Positions 10,221 to 22,252 of a DNA stretch of 64,000 nt are shown here, piece after piece (the stretch's first letter is position 1; each line of letters starts with the position of its first letter). Made by a program: the position numbers and the translations under genes. The notes below the pieces were generated by a model that worked only from the letters and a program-made list of their open reading frames with translations, was not told where the DNA came from and did no database searches. The stretch lies in NCBI GenBank assembly GCA_027563935.2, contig CM050449.1:91977676-92041675 (forward strand). Direction: 5' to 3'. Source of the stretch: Costus lasius. Lineage: Eukaryota; Streptophyta; Magnoliopsida; Zingiberales; Costaceae.

Positions 10221-11308
10221 TGTTAGGCCAAAAATTCCCCGGTTCGGCCCAGAAGGAGCTGGGCTGGGCCACAACCCAAGCCCAAGTGGCAATACCAAAT
10301 TCGGCATTCCAAATAGTTGGTTCAACCGGAATCGCGAGTGGCGATTTCGTAGGCGCTGACGTTGGAGCTGGTTGATGAAGGGGACGACGAAGTCTTCCAC
10401 GCGTGGAAGATGCGGACGGTGAGATCCTCGCCTTCTTCGGGCGCGGATGACACGGGTGACTGGTTAGCGACGGAGTTCAAGTGGAAGGATTGGGCGAAGG
10501 TCTTCCAAGCGGTGATGGACGCGATCCTTGTGGGCAATGCGGACTACTCGGAGATGATTGAGTCATGTGGACGTGAGAGGCTTCAGACACAACAAAGATG
10601 AGCCTCCCTTCCCCTATAAATGTCCAAGGAGCGGACGAGAGACCGGGGGGTGCGCTGCTAAGAGCGACACATAGGCGCGGCGAGTGCGCCGCCACCGATG
10701 ACGGCAAGGTGCGCCATTGTCCCTTCCAGGCTAAGAGCGAGAGCCTAAGATAGAGTGCTCTCCTTCGACACCGACCATTCCCAAACAATGAATGGTGGTC
10801 GAAGATCCGACGAGTGGATTTGGGGAGCCTGGGAGAAAGAGATTAGAAAGAGTCTGAGAGCTTGTTGTAATAGCAGCAAGGTTCGCTGCCAACGTGAGAG
10901 AGAGCGAGAGGGATCCAGCGATAGGATCTTGAGGGGTTTTGTACTCTATTATTGCTAAGAATAAAGGGGAAGCTTTCCCCTATCCTTGCTTTCGGGCGAG
11001 CTCTTTGATTCCCCTGTTTCCAGTCACCCGACGACGACAGTGGAGGCCCTCACGAGCAGCTACGGTGGCGGCGTCAAATGTAGGCGACATTCGACGCGTG
11101 ACGAGTGATGACGAACGCGCTCCAGCATTCGCTTCAAGGAGGCTGACGAGTGGTGACGTCAGTGAAACAAAATTCGATTTTGAATTCCGGTTGAATCGAG
11201 CAGCAGCGTGATTTTGACCTTGGGTCAAAATTACAAATTGGGGCTAAATCTAGGGATTTGGCACACAGTCTGAGGCTGGCCAGAGAACGGTTTGATCCGG
11301 GCATGGCA
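10221..11308 (+). mobile_element. orphan LTR (tRNA-iMet-primed retrotransposon)
   Basis: Starts TGTTAGGCC directly inside an array monomer (after 'gatacttatgattgt') and ends '..gcatggca' two bases before a tRNA-iMet primer site. Inside are a TATA-like CCCCTATAAATG near 10612, a possible polyadenylation signal GAATAAAG near 10968, and 'gggctgggcc' words. Only about 17 bases follow the primer site before another LTR begins, so the rest of the element is gone. The GC-rich frames inside (10362-10601, 10939-11211) show no domain and are probably not genes. Confidence 0.6.
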
Positions 11309-11310
11309 AC

Positions 11311-11322
11311 TGGTATCAGAGC
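11311..11322 (+). other. primer binding site, tRNA-iMet type
   Basis: TGGTATCAGAGC, the standard complement of plant initiator tRNA-Met, two bases after the LTR end. Confidence 0.85.
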
Positions 11323-11339
11323 GAGGTTCAAACATGTTG

Positions 11340-12808
11340 GTGATTGGTGCATTGTATTTACACCATATTTTTATTTGTATTTTGTACTATATTTTAGGCA
11401 TATTTTATGATTTTATACCAATTTTTAGCTTATTTGCTTCACTTGGTATTGAATCTTCACTTTCTTTGGTTTTAATGAAAATGCAAGTAAAAAGGCACAA
11501 AAATAATGGATTTTACAAGTTTTAAAGCCTTGGGACGATTCTCAAGGATATTACAAGGTTGCACGTCAAATTTAGAGTGAAAATAGTAAAAATTGCAACA
11601 TTTACGGCCTTCACCGTAATTATCTCGGCCGGCCGTAATTTTGCGTTCAAAGGGTGATGAAAATCGGCTAAGTTAAAAATTCCACAGAAACTTTCACGAG
11701 TGAGGCCGTGAATCCTTCACGGTCCGTGAAACTTTCTGTCTACAAAGAGCTCTATACACCGACAGAATTACGACCGCAACCATAAACACATTACAGGCCA
11801 TGAAAGTTTTCGCCCCTTCGAGTTTTTCACTTGATTCGACTTTAAATCAAATCTGATTTGATCCAAACTCTCCAGAATCATTCCTTGAAGGTTCCGGACT
11901 GATTAAAGTATAAAAGGTTCGAATTTTGAAGGGTTATGGAGGACTTTTTGGATAAACACAAGCGGCAGTGACTGTTAGGGTTAGAATCGGTTCCAGAGCA
12001 GATTTCCGGTGAGATTTCACGCAAAAGAGAAGATTGATCACCTCCTCTTCATCTCCAGATCTAGGGGAAGCTTTTCTTATCATTTTCTTAGTGAAATTAT
12101 TGCAATTCAAGAGGATTCAATGCTTGTTCAGTCAATACATGTGTTGTATATTACAAACATGAGTGAGTAATTTCATTTCGGGATTTAGGGGAATAGCCCG
12201 TTGACAATTATGATACAAAAATTGAATTACTGTTCTTTGCAATGATAATTATACCATGATTTGATTAGAACTGTGTTTAATTCCTAGTTTACTCTGGACA
12301 AGTATATTGCGTTTTAGCGTTACGAGAAGAACCGGGAGGTGAATCGCAACGTCAGATCTGTTTTAATCAAACATACGAATCTAATCACGGGAGTAGTTTG
12401 GATTCGTTTGAAGGTTTTACAAAATTTTTCATAGAACTTAATGGATCTAGGTATGTTAACTGTCATGAGAGTAGAGAGTTAGCGTAGTTAGATACTGGGT
12501 TACGCTTCGGGAGGCGGAAATCCGCATCTTAGGAAAAATCCCATTCATGATCATAATTTTTAGATCAAAGAATAACTTTATTAGTTTCTTAATTGTTAGC
12601 ATGGCAAAACCCGAGTCCCGACCTTTCATAACCTGATTTTCCTTAAACATTGTTTCCATTGCTTTCTCATACTTAGAGCCCAAATAATCCACGATTTGAT
12701 TAGCCTAGATTTAGACGAATCCTATAGTTGGTACTTGACCGCCTAATCCTCAAGAGAACGATCTTAATTTTATTACTTTGATAAATCTGTGCACTTGCGG
12801 ACGCATCA
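11340..12808 (+). mobile_element. Athila-like LTR A1 (5' LTR)
   Basis: About 1.47 kb. It opens 'tgattggtgcattgtatttacaccatattttt' like the other A-type LTRs (13127, 14625) and ends '..gtgcacttgcggacgcatca'. A cluster of 'acggcc..ggccgtaa' dyads lies at 11605-11815, upstream of TATAAAAG (11909-11916). It is followed by a primer-site relic at 12815 and by the start of gag. Short frames within it are not genes. Confidence 0.75.
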
Positions 12809-12814
12809 AGTTTT

Positions 12815-12831
12815 TGGCACTGTTACTGGGG
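12815..12831 (+). other. decayed tRNA-Asp primer binding site
   Basis: TGGCACTGTTACTGGGG corresponds to TGGCGCCGTTGCCGGGG, the complement of plant tRNA-Asp used by Athila/Tat elements. It has three mismatches and lies six bases past the LTR end. Confidence 0.75.
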
Positions 12832-12924
12832 ATTAAGCCGGTTAATATTGACTTGATTGAATGCACATTCCGGCTTCGAAGAAGACTACAGTTTCAGACT
12901 CAAAAGATTTCAGAGGAAGGTGCA

Positions 12925-13126
12925 ATGGCTTCGAACAATCAATCGTTGAGGGATTTTGTAGTACCAAACATACAAGGTTTCAATTCAAGTATAGTTCGAT
13001 CTAATGTGGAGGCGAAGAATTTCGAGCTCAAACCAGCACTGATGACGATGGTTCAATAGAATTAGTTTGGGGGTTCCCCCAAACCAGGATCTTAACCTTC
13101 ATCTTGCTATGTTTTTAGAATATTGT
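12925..13126 (+). pseudogene. gag: Athila-like gag, N-terminal fragment
   Basis: The translation opens MASNNQSLRDF and continues through NIQGFNSSIV, FELKPALMTMVQ and FGG. It is nearly the same as the minus-strand gag beginning at 36586. Two in-frame TAG codons replace the two Gln codons of the conserved QNQFGG stretch (about 13057-13065), and a one-base frameshift follows at the CCC run. The fragment ends where LTR A2 begins. It is the remnant of the capsid precursor of the element whose 5' LTR is A1. Confidence 0.8.
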
Positions 13127-14593
13127 TGATGCGTTGCATTTACACCATATTTTTGCCTATGTTTTAGATCATATTTTGGGATTTATTGCATGATTAAGTG
13201 CTATTTTTAGTGCTTTTACTCTACTTTAAACGGAATCTTCACTTTTCTTAGTTTTTTTGAAAATATAGGTAAAATGGCATAAAAATGAAGGATTTCGAGA
13301 GTTTTGAAACCAAAGCATGATTCCCGAGGAGATCATGAGCGTACACGTCAAATTTGGGGTGAAAAAGCTGAAAACGAGACAATTACGGTCTTGGCTGTAA
13401 TTACGGATTCAGCTGTAAAAGCGACGACGAACGTTAGGTGAAAATCGGCTAAGTGTCGGAATGAACAGAAACTTTCACGGGTGAGGCCATGAATCCATCA
13501 TGGTCCGTAAAACTTTCTGTGGCCGAAAATGTTATACACAGAAACATTTACGGCCTCAGTTGTAAACGCATCACTGGCCGTAAAAACTTTTGTCCGATGA
13601 GTTTTTCACTTGTTTCTCCATCGATTCAGACCGGATTTGAGCTAAACTCCGCAGAACCATTCCTGGATGAGCCCTAAACCGGTCTAGCTATAAAATACAT
13701 GATTTTTCGAGGGTAAAGGTGGCTTTTTTTGGCGGAACAAAGACAGCAGCGGCGACAAGGGTGAAAGTTCAGTTCTAGGGCATATTTCGGCGAGATTCCA
13801 CGCGAAAGTGACGATCGATCGACTCTTCTTCACCTCCAGATCGAGGAGAAGGCGGTTTCGTTGTTCTTTTTGTGATTTCTCAACGATTTTAGGAGTTTTC
13901 ACTTGTTCATCATAAACATAATGTATTACCTTAACGATATGAGCGAGTAGATACGTATTCGGGATTATTGGATGCAGCCCACTACTTTCATGAATCAATC
14001 TATGTTTGCACTCTTTTCTATGAATTTATTATCATGATTTGGTTGAAATTGCATGTATGTCATAATTTACCTTGGCCAAGTAATTGTACGTCTTAGACGT
14101 TGCGAGAAGGACCGAGAGGTGAATCGCAACGTCCGACCTATTTCAACTAAACTTTCGAATCCAATCACGAGAGTAGTTTGGATTCGTCTGAAGGCCCTAA
14201 CCAACTTTTTACAGCACTTATTTCGTTTAGTTAGGTTAACTATCACGAGAGTAGGGAGTTAATCTAACTAAACACCGTATTACGCTCTGAGAGGAGGAAA
14301 TATGTACCATAGGAAAAGTTCCTTTCATGATAGATAAATTTTATGGATTTAGTTATTTTTCACACAATTCATGATTGCTAGTGTGGTGAACCCATGAATT
14401 CCCGATCCTTTAGAATTTGAACCTCTTAATGTTGCCTTCAAGTTTGTTCGCGCGTAGAAGTTTAGAACAACCACTGGTTTAATTTGTCTAGATTCAAACA
14501 AGTCAAGAAGTCAGTACTTAACAACGTAGTCCTCGTTGGGAACGATAATCTTTTTATTACTTTGATAAATCCGTGCACTTGCGGAGCATATCA
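13127..14593 (+). mobile_element. Athila-like LTR A2
   Basis: 1467 bp from TGATGCGTTGC to ..GAGCATATCA. It is more like the LTRs at 53843 and 31751 than like its neighbours A1 and A3 ('cctatgttttagatcatattttggg'). It has dyads at 13385-13590 and TATAAAAT at 13689-13696. It is followed by 'agattttgg', the beginning of a primer-site region, which then breaks off. It interrupts the A1 gag. No clean target duplication is visible. Confidence 0.75.
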
Positions 14594-14624
14594 AGATTTT
14601 GGAAATTTCAAGCCTAGGGTATTT
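14594..14624 (+). other. collapsed retrotransposon interior (31 bp)
   Basis: 'agattttgg' matches the LTR-proximal side of a primer site. 'caagcctagggtatt' matches the sequence just before 3' LTRs elsewhere in this window (for example 58758-58771). Almost the whole interior has been deleted between two LTRs. Confidence 0.6.
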
Positions 14625-15522
14625 TGATGCGTTCTATTTATACCACATTTTTACCTATATTTTGTACTATATTTTAGGCATATTTTATGAGTTTATACCA
14701 ATTTTTAGCTTATTTGTTTCACTTGGTATAAAATCTTCACTTTCTTTGGTTTTAGTGAAAATGCAGGTAAAACGACACAAAAATGATGGATTTTATAAGT
14801 TTTAAAGCCTTAGCATGATTCCCAAGGACATTACGAGGTTGCACATCAAATTTGGACTCAAAATAGTGAAAAACGCAACATTTACGACCTTGGCCGTAAT
14901 TATCTCGGCCGGCCGTAATTTTGCGTTCAAAGGGTGATGAAAATCGGCTAAGTTAAAAAGTCCACAAAAAATTTCACGTGTGAGGCCATGAATCCTTCAC
15001 GGTCCGTGAAACTTTCTGTGTACAAAGAGCTCTATACACTGACAGAATTATGGCTATAGCCGTAAACATATTACGGGCCGTGAAAGTTTCTGCCCCTTTG
15101 AGTTTTTCACTCGATTTGACTCCAAATCAATCTGGATTTGATCCAAATTCTCCAAAATCATTCCTTGAAGTGTTCTGGACCTATTAAAGTATGAAATGTT
15201 CAATTTTTGAAGGGTTAAGGAGGACTTTTCGGACGAACACAAGCGGCAGCGACTGTTAGGGTGAGAATCGATTCCAGAGCAGATTTCTGGCGAGATTTCA
15301 CGCAAAAGAGAAGATTGATCACCTCCTCTTCATCTCCAGATCTAGGGGAGGCTTTTCTTATTGTTTTCTTAGTGAAATTTTTGTAATTCGAGAGGATTCA
15401 ATGCTTGTTCATTCAATACATGTGCTGTATTTTACAAACATAAGCGAGTAATTTCATTTCGGGATTTAGGGGAATAGACCGCTGGCAATAATGATACAGA
15501 AATTGAATTACTGTTCTTTGCA
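14625..15522 (+). mobile_element. Athila-like LTR A3, truncated by copia sequence
   Basis: Starts TGATGCGTTC. It tracks A1 closely (same 'tgtactatattttaggcat' and dyads at 14880-15090) up to 'gaattactgttctttgca', where copia sequence takes over. About 570 bp of the LTR tail is missing. The TATA box is mutated to TATGAAAT near 15189. Confidence 0.75.
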
Positions 15523-15546
15523 GGGGCTCATATTTATACAAATATG
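15523..15546 (+). other. 24-bp templated insertion at a rearrangement junction
   Basis: These 24 bases copy 15571-15594 with one mismatch, and lie between the LTR A3 break and the copia protease region. The sequence before 'tcatgggtattgg' in the sister copia copy (22790-22810) is different. The duplicate is therefore filler DNA at the breakpoint. Confidence 0.6.
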
Positions 15547-15843
15547 TCATGGGTATTGGATACCGCATGTGGGGCTCATATTTGTACAAATATGCAGGGG
15601 CTCAAGAAAAGTAGATCGGTACGGCCTGGAGAGATTGACCTACGCGTTGGAAACGGGGCACAGGTTGCTGCTGTTGCTGTAGGAGTTTTAACTCTCTCCC
15701 TGCCTTCTGGACTTCAATTAGAACTAGATAATTGATTTTGTGTACCTTCACTTACTAAGAACATTGTACCCATTCCTTGCTTAGCAAAGAAGGGATTTAA
15801 GTTTGAAATAAATAAGAACTCTTGTTCATTTTTATTTGCAAAT
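15547..15843 (+). pseudogene. pol: copia-1 protease and pre-integrase region, broken
   Basis: Encodes the retropepsin-like segment 'WVLDTACGAHICTNMQGL' (the active site is normally D-T/S-G; here D-T-A) and runs through the linker to the GAG-pre-integrase region. The frame is broken by a TGA at 15733-15735, where the sister copy has TGC. The 5' LTR, leader and gag of this copia element are absent. It is joined to LTR A3 at 15522. Confidence 0.75.
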
Positions 15844-17349
15844 ATGTTCTATGGGAAGGGTACTTTGTGCAATGGTCTATATATCTTGGATATGGAAAGT
15901 TCTATTTGTAACATAAGTAATAAAAGGACCAAACTGAGTGGTTCAGTTGGTGCTTTCCTATGGCACTGTCGATTAGCCCATATAAACAAGAATCGCATCC
16001 AACAACTACATGCAAATGGATTGTTAGATTTAAGTTCCTTAGAGGAATTTAATACTTGTGAGCCTTGTTTATTAGGAAAAATGACAAAGGCGCCCTTCAC
16101 CAAGGTTGGTGAGAGGGCAGGAGGTTTATTGGACCTCATACATACTGATGTGTGTGGGCCTTTCAATAAACAAGCCAGAGGAGGGTACAACTACTTCATT
16201 ACCTTTACTGATGACTTCAGTAGGTATGGTTATGTCTACTTAATGAGACATAAATCTGAGTCCTTTGAGAAATTCAAGGAGTTCAAGAATGAAGTAGAGA
16301 ACCAGCTTGGAAGATCCATTAAAGCTCTTCGATCAGATCGAGGTGGAGAGTACCTGAGTGGTGAGTTCTTTGACTATTTGAGAGAATCTGGGGTCATATC
16401 CCAATTCACTCCTCCTGGAACACCTCAATGGAATAGTGTGTCTGAAAGGAGAAATCGAACTTTATTGGACATGGTTCGATCTATGATGAGTCATGCAACT
16501 CTACCTCCCTCATTCTGGGGGCATGCACTTGAGACAGCTTCTCTAATACTGAATAATGTTCCCTCTAAGAGTGTCTCAAAGATTCCATACGAGGTATGGA
16601 GTGGGAGAGGCCCTAATCTCACTTTTATCAGGATCTGGGGATGTAAGGCTTATGTCAAACGTCAGGATTCTAGCAAGCTAGAACCTAGATCTGATAAGTG
16701 TATGTTTGTGGGGTACCCTAAGGAGACTAAGGGTTACTACTTCTATGTTCCCACCGAGAACAAAGTTTTTGTTGCTCGGGGTGCTGTCTTTTTAGAGAAA
16801 GAATTTCTCATGAAAGAAGTTAGTGGGAGGAAGTTTGACTTGGATGAGGACCAAGTGCAACCACAAGACAAAGAGATGGAATCTGAGCCACCTGCACCGG
16901 TTGCTGTACAACCTGAGGCTCAGACACAGGTCCCGCGTAGGTCTGGGAGAATTCGTCGTGCACCTGAAAGGTACGGGTCGCTGCTGACCCAACACGATGG
17001 GATCTTCATCATTGAGGATGAACCCAGAACCTATGATGAGGCAGTCAGTGTACCGGACTCCGAGAGATGGCTTGACGCCATGCGATCCGAGATGGATTCC
17101 ATGTCGGCTAACCAAGTCTGGGATTTGGTTGAGCTGCCTGATGGGGTAAAACCCATAGGGTGTAAATGGGTCTTTAAGAGGAAGATAGACATGGATGGCA
17201 ACATAGTTACCTATAAAGGTGGACTAGTGGCTAAAGGATTCAAACAAGTCCATAGGGTTGACTATGATGAAACCTTCTCGCCGGTTGCCATGATCAAATC
17301 CATTCGGATTCTGCTTGCTATAGCTGCATATCATAATTATGAGATATGA
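15844..17349 (+). pseudogene. pol: copia-1 integrase and start of reverse transcriptase
   Basis: 501 open codons, the longest intact frame in the window. The pre-integrase zinc finger is H41-x4-H46...C72-x2-C75. The integrase core has D102 (IHTDVCGPF), D165 (RSDRGGEY) and E201 (SERR), exact DD35E spacing. The usual QWNGVSER reads QWNSVSER. The chromo-like linker and the RT start follow (WLDAMRSEMDSM, VWDLVELP, CKWVFKRK, YDETFSPVAMI). It ends at TGA (17347-17349), where Copia RT normally has Trp of 'IWQMDV'. The product would be part of a Gag-Pol polyprotein and is not expected to be functional because of the breaks on both sides. Confidence 0.9.
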
Positions 17350-18543
17350 AAGATGGACGTGGAGACAACATTCCTTAATGGAAAGCTGACTAAGGATGTG
17401 TATACGACACAACCTGATGGCTTCATCTATCCTGCAGATGCCAGTAAGGTCTGTAGGCTAAAGAAATCCATTTATGGATTAAAGCAAGCATCTCGAAGTT
17501 GGAATCTTCGGTTTGATGAAGCTGTGAGAGATTATGGCTTTATCAATAGTGAAGATGACGCCTGTGTATACAGAAAATTCAGTGGGAGCTTGGTGACTTT
17601 TCTAGTCATGCATGTCGATGACATACTGCTAATCGGAAATGACATCCCTAGTCTTCAAGCTGTGAAGACATGGTTAGGGAAGTGTTTTGAGATGAAGGAC
17701 TTAGGGGAGGCCGCCTACATTTTAGGCATGAGGATCCACCGGGATAGATCCAAGAGGCTCCTGGCCCTTAGTCAGAGTACCTACATGATAAGGTCCTGGA
17801 GAGGTTCAACTTGGAGCAATCCAAGAAAGGATACCTTCCAGTGAGACATGACCTTACTCTCTCAAAGAGCCAGTGTCCTACAACACAGGATGAAAGGGAT
17901 AACATGAGTCAAATTCCCTATGCTTCGGCAGTGGGATCAATCATATATGCAATGTTGTGTACTAAACCAGATGTGGCTTATGCTGTAAGCATAACCAGCC
18001 GATACCAATCCAAATCCAGGTCTGCAGCACTACGTGGCTATAAAGAATATCCTTGAGTATCCTGAAAAGGACTAAGGATTTATTCTATATGGTCTACGGG
18101 GGACAGGAAGAGCTCAGTGTGCAGGGCTTCACTGATGAGTCGTTCCAGTCTGATCCTGACGACTTCAGATCGCAGACAGGCTATTTGTTTAAGATGGTTG
18201 GAGGTGCTGTATGCTGGAAGATCTTCAAGCAATCCACCATAGCTAATTATACAACCGAAGCTGAGTATGTGGTTGCTTCTGAGGCAGCCAATGAAGCCGT
18301 TTGGATCAGGAAGTTCTTTTCTGAACTTCAGATGGTTCCAAGTGCAATGGATCCCATTGAGCTCTACTGTGACAACAATGGGAACTGCACATGCTAAGGA
18401 ACCACGGTCTCATCAAAGGTCCAAACACATACTTAGGAGATTTTGCCTGATCAGAGAGATCATTGATCGAGGTGATGTTAAGATTAGCAGAGTTGACACA
18501 GAGAGCAATCTAGCAGACCCACTGACCAAGGCTTTGGCGTAGC
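17350..18543 (+). pseudogene. pol: copia-1 reverse transcriptase (C part) and RNase H
   Basis: Continues the frame: [30 protein letters not shown], then the catalytic box as MHVDDILLIG (Y of YVDD is H). A missing T near 17785 shifts the frame (the sister copy reads 'cattgataagg'). A second shift lies near 18055. RNase H shows GFTDESFQSDPDDF, TTEAEYVV, YCDNN and DPLTKAL. At least three lesions show that it is not translated as one protein. Confidence 0.85.
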
Positions 18544-18604
18544 AGAAGCATGATGGTCGTACTAGAGGTATGGGGTTGAGGTTGCTCAACCTCTAGGTCT
18601 TAGT

Positions 18605-18617
18605 GCAAGTGGGAGAT
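18605..18617 (+). other. polypurine tract of copia-1
   Basis: 'caagtgggagatt' directly before TGTTGGTG of the LTR, the usual plus-strand primer position. The same stretch at 62077-62090 precedes the LTR of copia-3. Confidence 0.75.
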
Positions 18618-20609
18618 TGTTGGTGTATGTGCCCTAGGACCTAGTTTTGGTCCATCTTTGTACTACTTGACTCTGATATTTATATATATCTTTCTGGCAT
18701 TGTCGTTATCATTGTTTGTCTACACCTGCGATTGTGTACTTACATGATAATGTCCCTGGAGACAGATTGGATCTGTGCTCAAATGATTGTCCCCAGTCGA
18801 TGTACCTGAGTGGATATGGGACAGCTATGGTACTTGTGAGACTGGTATATGGGCTGGTTAGGCACGAGGTGCTAACGCAGACATATGGGTATATCAGTGG
18901 TGGATATACTGGACCGACCCGCTGTGAGGCTATGACTTGGTGTCATGAGTTATCCTCACAAGTGACAGGAGATGTATTGATCCCTTAACTTGAGGTCATT
19001 GACCATTCTATATGGTTAGGGACTTGCTTTGATACAACCTAAAACCTCGCCGTAGTTGGGAGGTAATAACGGTTGTCATTGAGCATGTCACGACCCATAT
19101 GAGAAGGTCAATGGACGGACATAGGATTTGCCCCTTCCTAAGGGAAGTATGATATCCATGGAGCTCCTCTATGGTTCTATGAGTGAAAGTGTATGGCCAT
19201 ACCCAGGTGAGAACCTGATTTAGTCATAACCAAGTGATTGGGTGAAAACAAGTGGTGACACACTTGTCCAATTGGATATTAGTTCGGCAAAGAGACTGTA
19301 ATGCATCTGTACCTTGTTGCAATGATGGGAATGTCGATGTCGATATCCATTCTGATGACTTGGGTAGCAGCGATGCACTGCTAGGTGCCACTCACTGCTT
19401 GTGGTGACATTTGGTCAGCACTGCCAACGTCAGAGGGACCTACAGGGTCGCACACCTTGATACTCGAGTTCTCGTATTGATCGGGAAGCCTTATGATCGA
19501 GTTATTGGATAACTCGGATCTATTTTGGAGATTTCATCAGCGCCAATGGGCCTGATGAGATGGCATGATGTTATTGGAGCCAAACTCCATTTATGGCAGG
19601 TTGACCCGAAATTGACCATGGTTGACCACATTTGGATTAGGGTTGCATTGGATTGGATCCAAGTGCTTAATCAAGCCATGTAATGAAGTTTGGGCTAGCT
19701 CATTATCCAATGAGGCCCAATAATAAGTTGTCATGAAGAGGCAATAGGCTAAAAGGGTATAATGGGGAGGAAGCCAATCCCATTGGCGCCTAAGGGGCAT
19801 AATGGGGTTTGGATGGCAAATTTGCTTCATTAAGGAAGCTTTATGCACCTAGCCCTCTCCCATTGATAGTGTGAATGCATTAAGGCATTGCTTGGGGCGC
19901 AAGGCTAGGCCTTGGCGCACAAGGCAAGGCTTGGTAGCTTATGGAAAGGTTGAATGAGGTTTATGGTAAAGTCTTGGAGACTTTCCTTACCTCAAACCTT
20001 CTCATCCAAGCCATACACTTGTCATGATCTCAACCCTTGCCCTAACCGCCTCTAGCTCTTTATAAGTGACCCTAGCTACCCCCCTCTTGTGATGATGCAT
20101 ATTCCTTAGAGGCGTGACAACAAGAGGAGGGGCAAAAGCAAGGGCTTGAAGGGCAACAACACCAAGAAGTGGCGCATCTTCTTCTTCCTTCCAAACCCTA
20201 GCCGCAAGCCTCTTCCTTCTCTCTTGACGTAAGGAACTTGGTGCTTTGCGGTTTCCCTCTCCCTCATCCTTCTTCATCTTTAGCGCATCTACCTTGGAGG
20301 TGGCGCATATTTTGAAGAAGGAGCACAAGGCTTGGATCTTCTTCCCGAGGCTAGCACCGGGCGTGGAAGAAGAGGACTCGAGGGGTCCATGTGTGTGAGA
20401 CTGCAGAGGGCGCACGCTTGGGCGCCTATCACGACATCGACCTCATCTTGCTCTAAGGTATTTCCTAACTCATCGTGTCGACTCTCTTGCTTGCGATCTT
20501 CACTGGGTTTTTGGGACCGGCCTGTTTCGGGGATATTGCTTCCGCTGTGCAATGTATTTTGTAATCTCTATCTCTGAAAATTGTAAAATATCCCCGGGGT
20601 TTCCCAATA
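18618..20609 (+). mobile_element. copia LTR shared by two elements
   Basis: 1992 bp, TGTTGGTGTATG...TTCCCAATA. It has copia-1 pol and a polypurine tract on its left, and a tRNA-iMet primer site followed by copia-2 leader on its right. It therefore acts as 3' LTR of one and 5' LTR of the other. TATA-like TTTATAAG lies at 20059-20066. 'ggcgca' words recur through U3 and R. The second LTR copy (25361-27045) is closely similar. Short frames inside it are chance. Confidence 0.85.
20059..20066 (+). promoter_or_regulatory. LTR TATA-like element
   Basis: TTTATAAG, about 550 bp before the LTR end and conserved at 26496-26503 in the sister LTR. Probable core promoter of the copia genomic RNA. Confidence 0.5.
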
Positions 20610-20610
20610 G

Positions 20611-20622
20611 TGGTATCAGAGC
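20611..20622 (+). other. primer binding site, tRNA-iMet type (copia-2)
   Basis: TGGTATCAGAGC, one base after the LTR end. Confidence 0.9.
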
Positions 20623-22252
20623 GACTTGCAAGACTCGAACGATGTTTTACGCTTTTCTTCATGCTCACATGCCATATCTCTATTTTCGTCAATAGCATGA
20701 TGCATGGCAAACGATTTTTTCTATGTAGGAAAAATTAGGGTTTCTTGTTTCTATCATCCTCTCAATCTCTTTTGGATTTTTGGACTATTTTTCTTGTCTG
20801 ATTTAAAGATCAAAGGCGCACGTAATTTTGTCAAGTAGGACGGGCATTGTGTCTTCGGACTGGCCAAGTCTCTTGATCTGACAAAATTGCCAGCCGAAAG
20901 GATCTCTGAAATCATCATGAAAAATAAATCGCAATTAACCAAAAGATTTGTGAGAAGAAGATGAGAAAAAGAGACTAGTTTTATGAAAAAGTAAAATTTC
21001 AGATTTTATGTTTTTCATGAGCATGTAGAATTGCATGAGTAAATACCTTGATTGTGCATGATGTTGTGATCATTTGTCAAGCCCCCCCTTGCATGCCTGT
21101 GATGTATCCTTGTGAGGCCTGCGTGCCGCTTTTCTCTTTTCTTTTAACTAAAAAGAAGATTAGGGTGGCGCATGTACTTGGAGCTTGGCGCATGAATGAA
21201 GCTTGCGCACCTTGGATGGTGGCGCAACAAGCATCAAAGGAAGAGACACAAGCTTGCTTAGTGGCGCAAGTTAGGCATGGCCGAACCCTTGGGTTTGAGA
21301 GCTAGCTAACTTGGCTTCTTGCATGGTGGCGCATCTTCCTTGGAGGAAGACCATGGCATTGGCCGAACCTTTGGGGTCTACCCTTAAGGTTTGAGAGCTA
21401 AACTATGAGAGAAGGACCTTGGAGCCAACCTTGAAGTTCAAGCTAGAGGTCGGCTAGGCTAGGTCTAGTTTTTGGGGCTTGAGTTCTAGGACAAGAGTTG
21501 AACCTCTTTCATGGCATGGGTTGGTTCAATGTCTTGAATAGGATATGATCACATCATTCTTTACTGCTTTTATTATTATCTGCAGAAGCATGCCTGTAAT
21601 GTTTTATCGTTATGTTATCACCATAGGATTGCATGCCTGTAATGATAGACATAAGATAAAACTGAGATGATGAGATCTTAAACAAAAACCCTCAATTAAA
21701 ATATCAAGTCTAGTAAGCCTTCTAACGCGTAGCCCTCACTAAGCTATCGATCAGTGGAGTTGTGAATTGTTTCCCACCCTCGTGGGACACACCCACTTAT
21801 CTTTAGAAAGTGCGTGGTGACAATGGTTTCCCCAGTCCAGTTTTAACCTAGGCGTGCCTTCGAAAGGAAACTCGTTGGCCCTGGGCATAACGGTTAGGAA
21901 TGGACTTGACTAGATTTTCATGTGTGCTAGGCACATGATGAAACTCTAGAGGCAACGTTGAGAGGTTAGGGTTTCATGCTGTATCCAGCCCTCGCTTATT
22001 GCTTGGAGCAATCGGCCGGCGCGCCCACCTTAGGAAACATGGGTTACTTTGTGCATCTCATCCCACCCTCGTGGGACGCGAAGCCTCATGTGAAATAAGG
22101 ATCCCATCTCACTAGGAAGTCTTAAACTTCCCGATTGACTTTGTGGGTTGTCAATTCGATTAAAATAGTGGGAGTCATAATCATTTAAAACAAGTCCAGT
22201 TTAAATGATTTGAAGTAGTACTAATCTGCTGTTTCTTAATTGTTGTAGAACA
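20623..22252 (+). other. copia-2 untranslated leader
   Basis: 1.63 kb between primer site and gag with no supported gene. It carries many 'ggcgca' words and two copies of the hairpin CCCAC-CCTC-GTGGG (21773-21786 and 22062-22075), which also occurs in the leader of copia-3 (52525-52538). The segment 22030-22250 is well conserved in copia-3. Confidence 0.65.

Noticed and set aside
10362..10788. Possible host gene in the GC-rich LTR at 10.2-11.3 kb
   Set aside because: The sequence lies between an LTR start and a tRNA-iMet primer site. Frames on both strands are short and mutually exclusive.
20002..20577. Frames of 81-137 codons in the copia LTR (also 26542-27021)
   Set aside because: They lie in LTR promoter and R/U5 sequence, differ by frameshifts between the two LTR copies, and have no domain.
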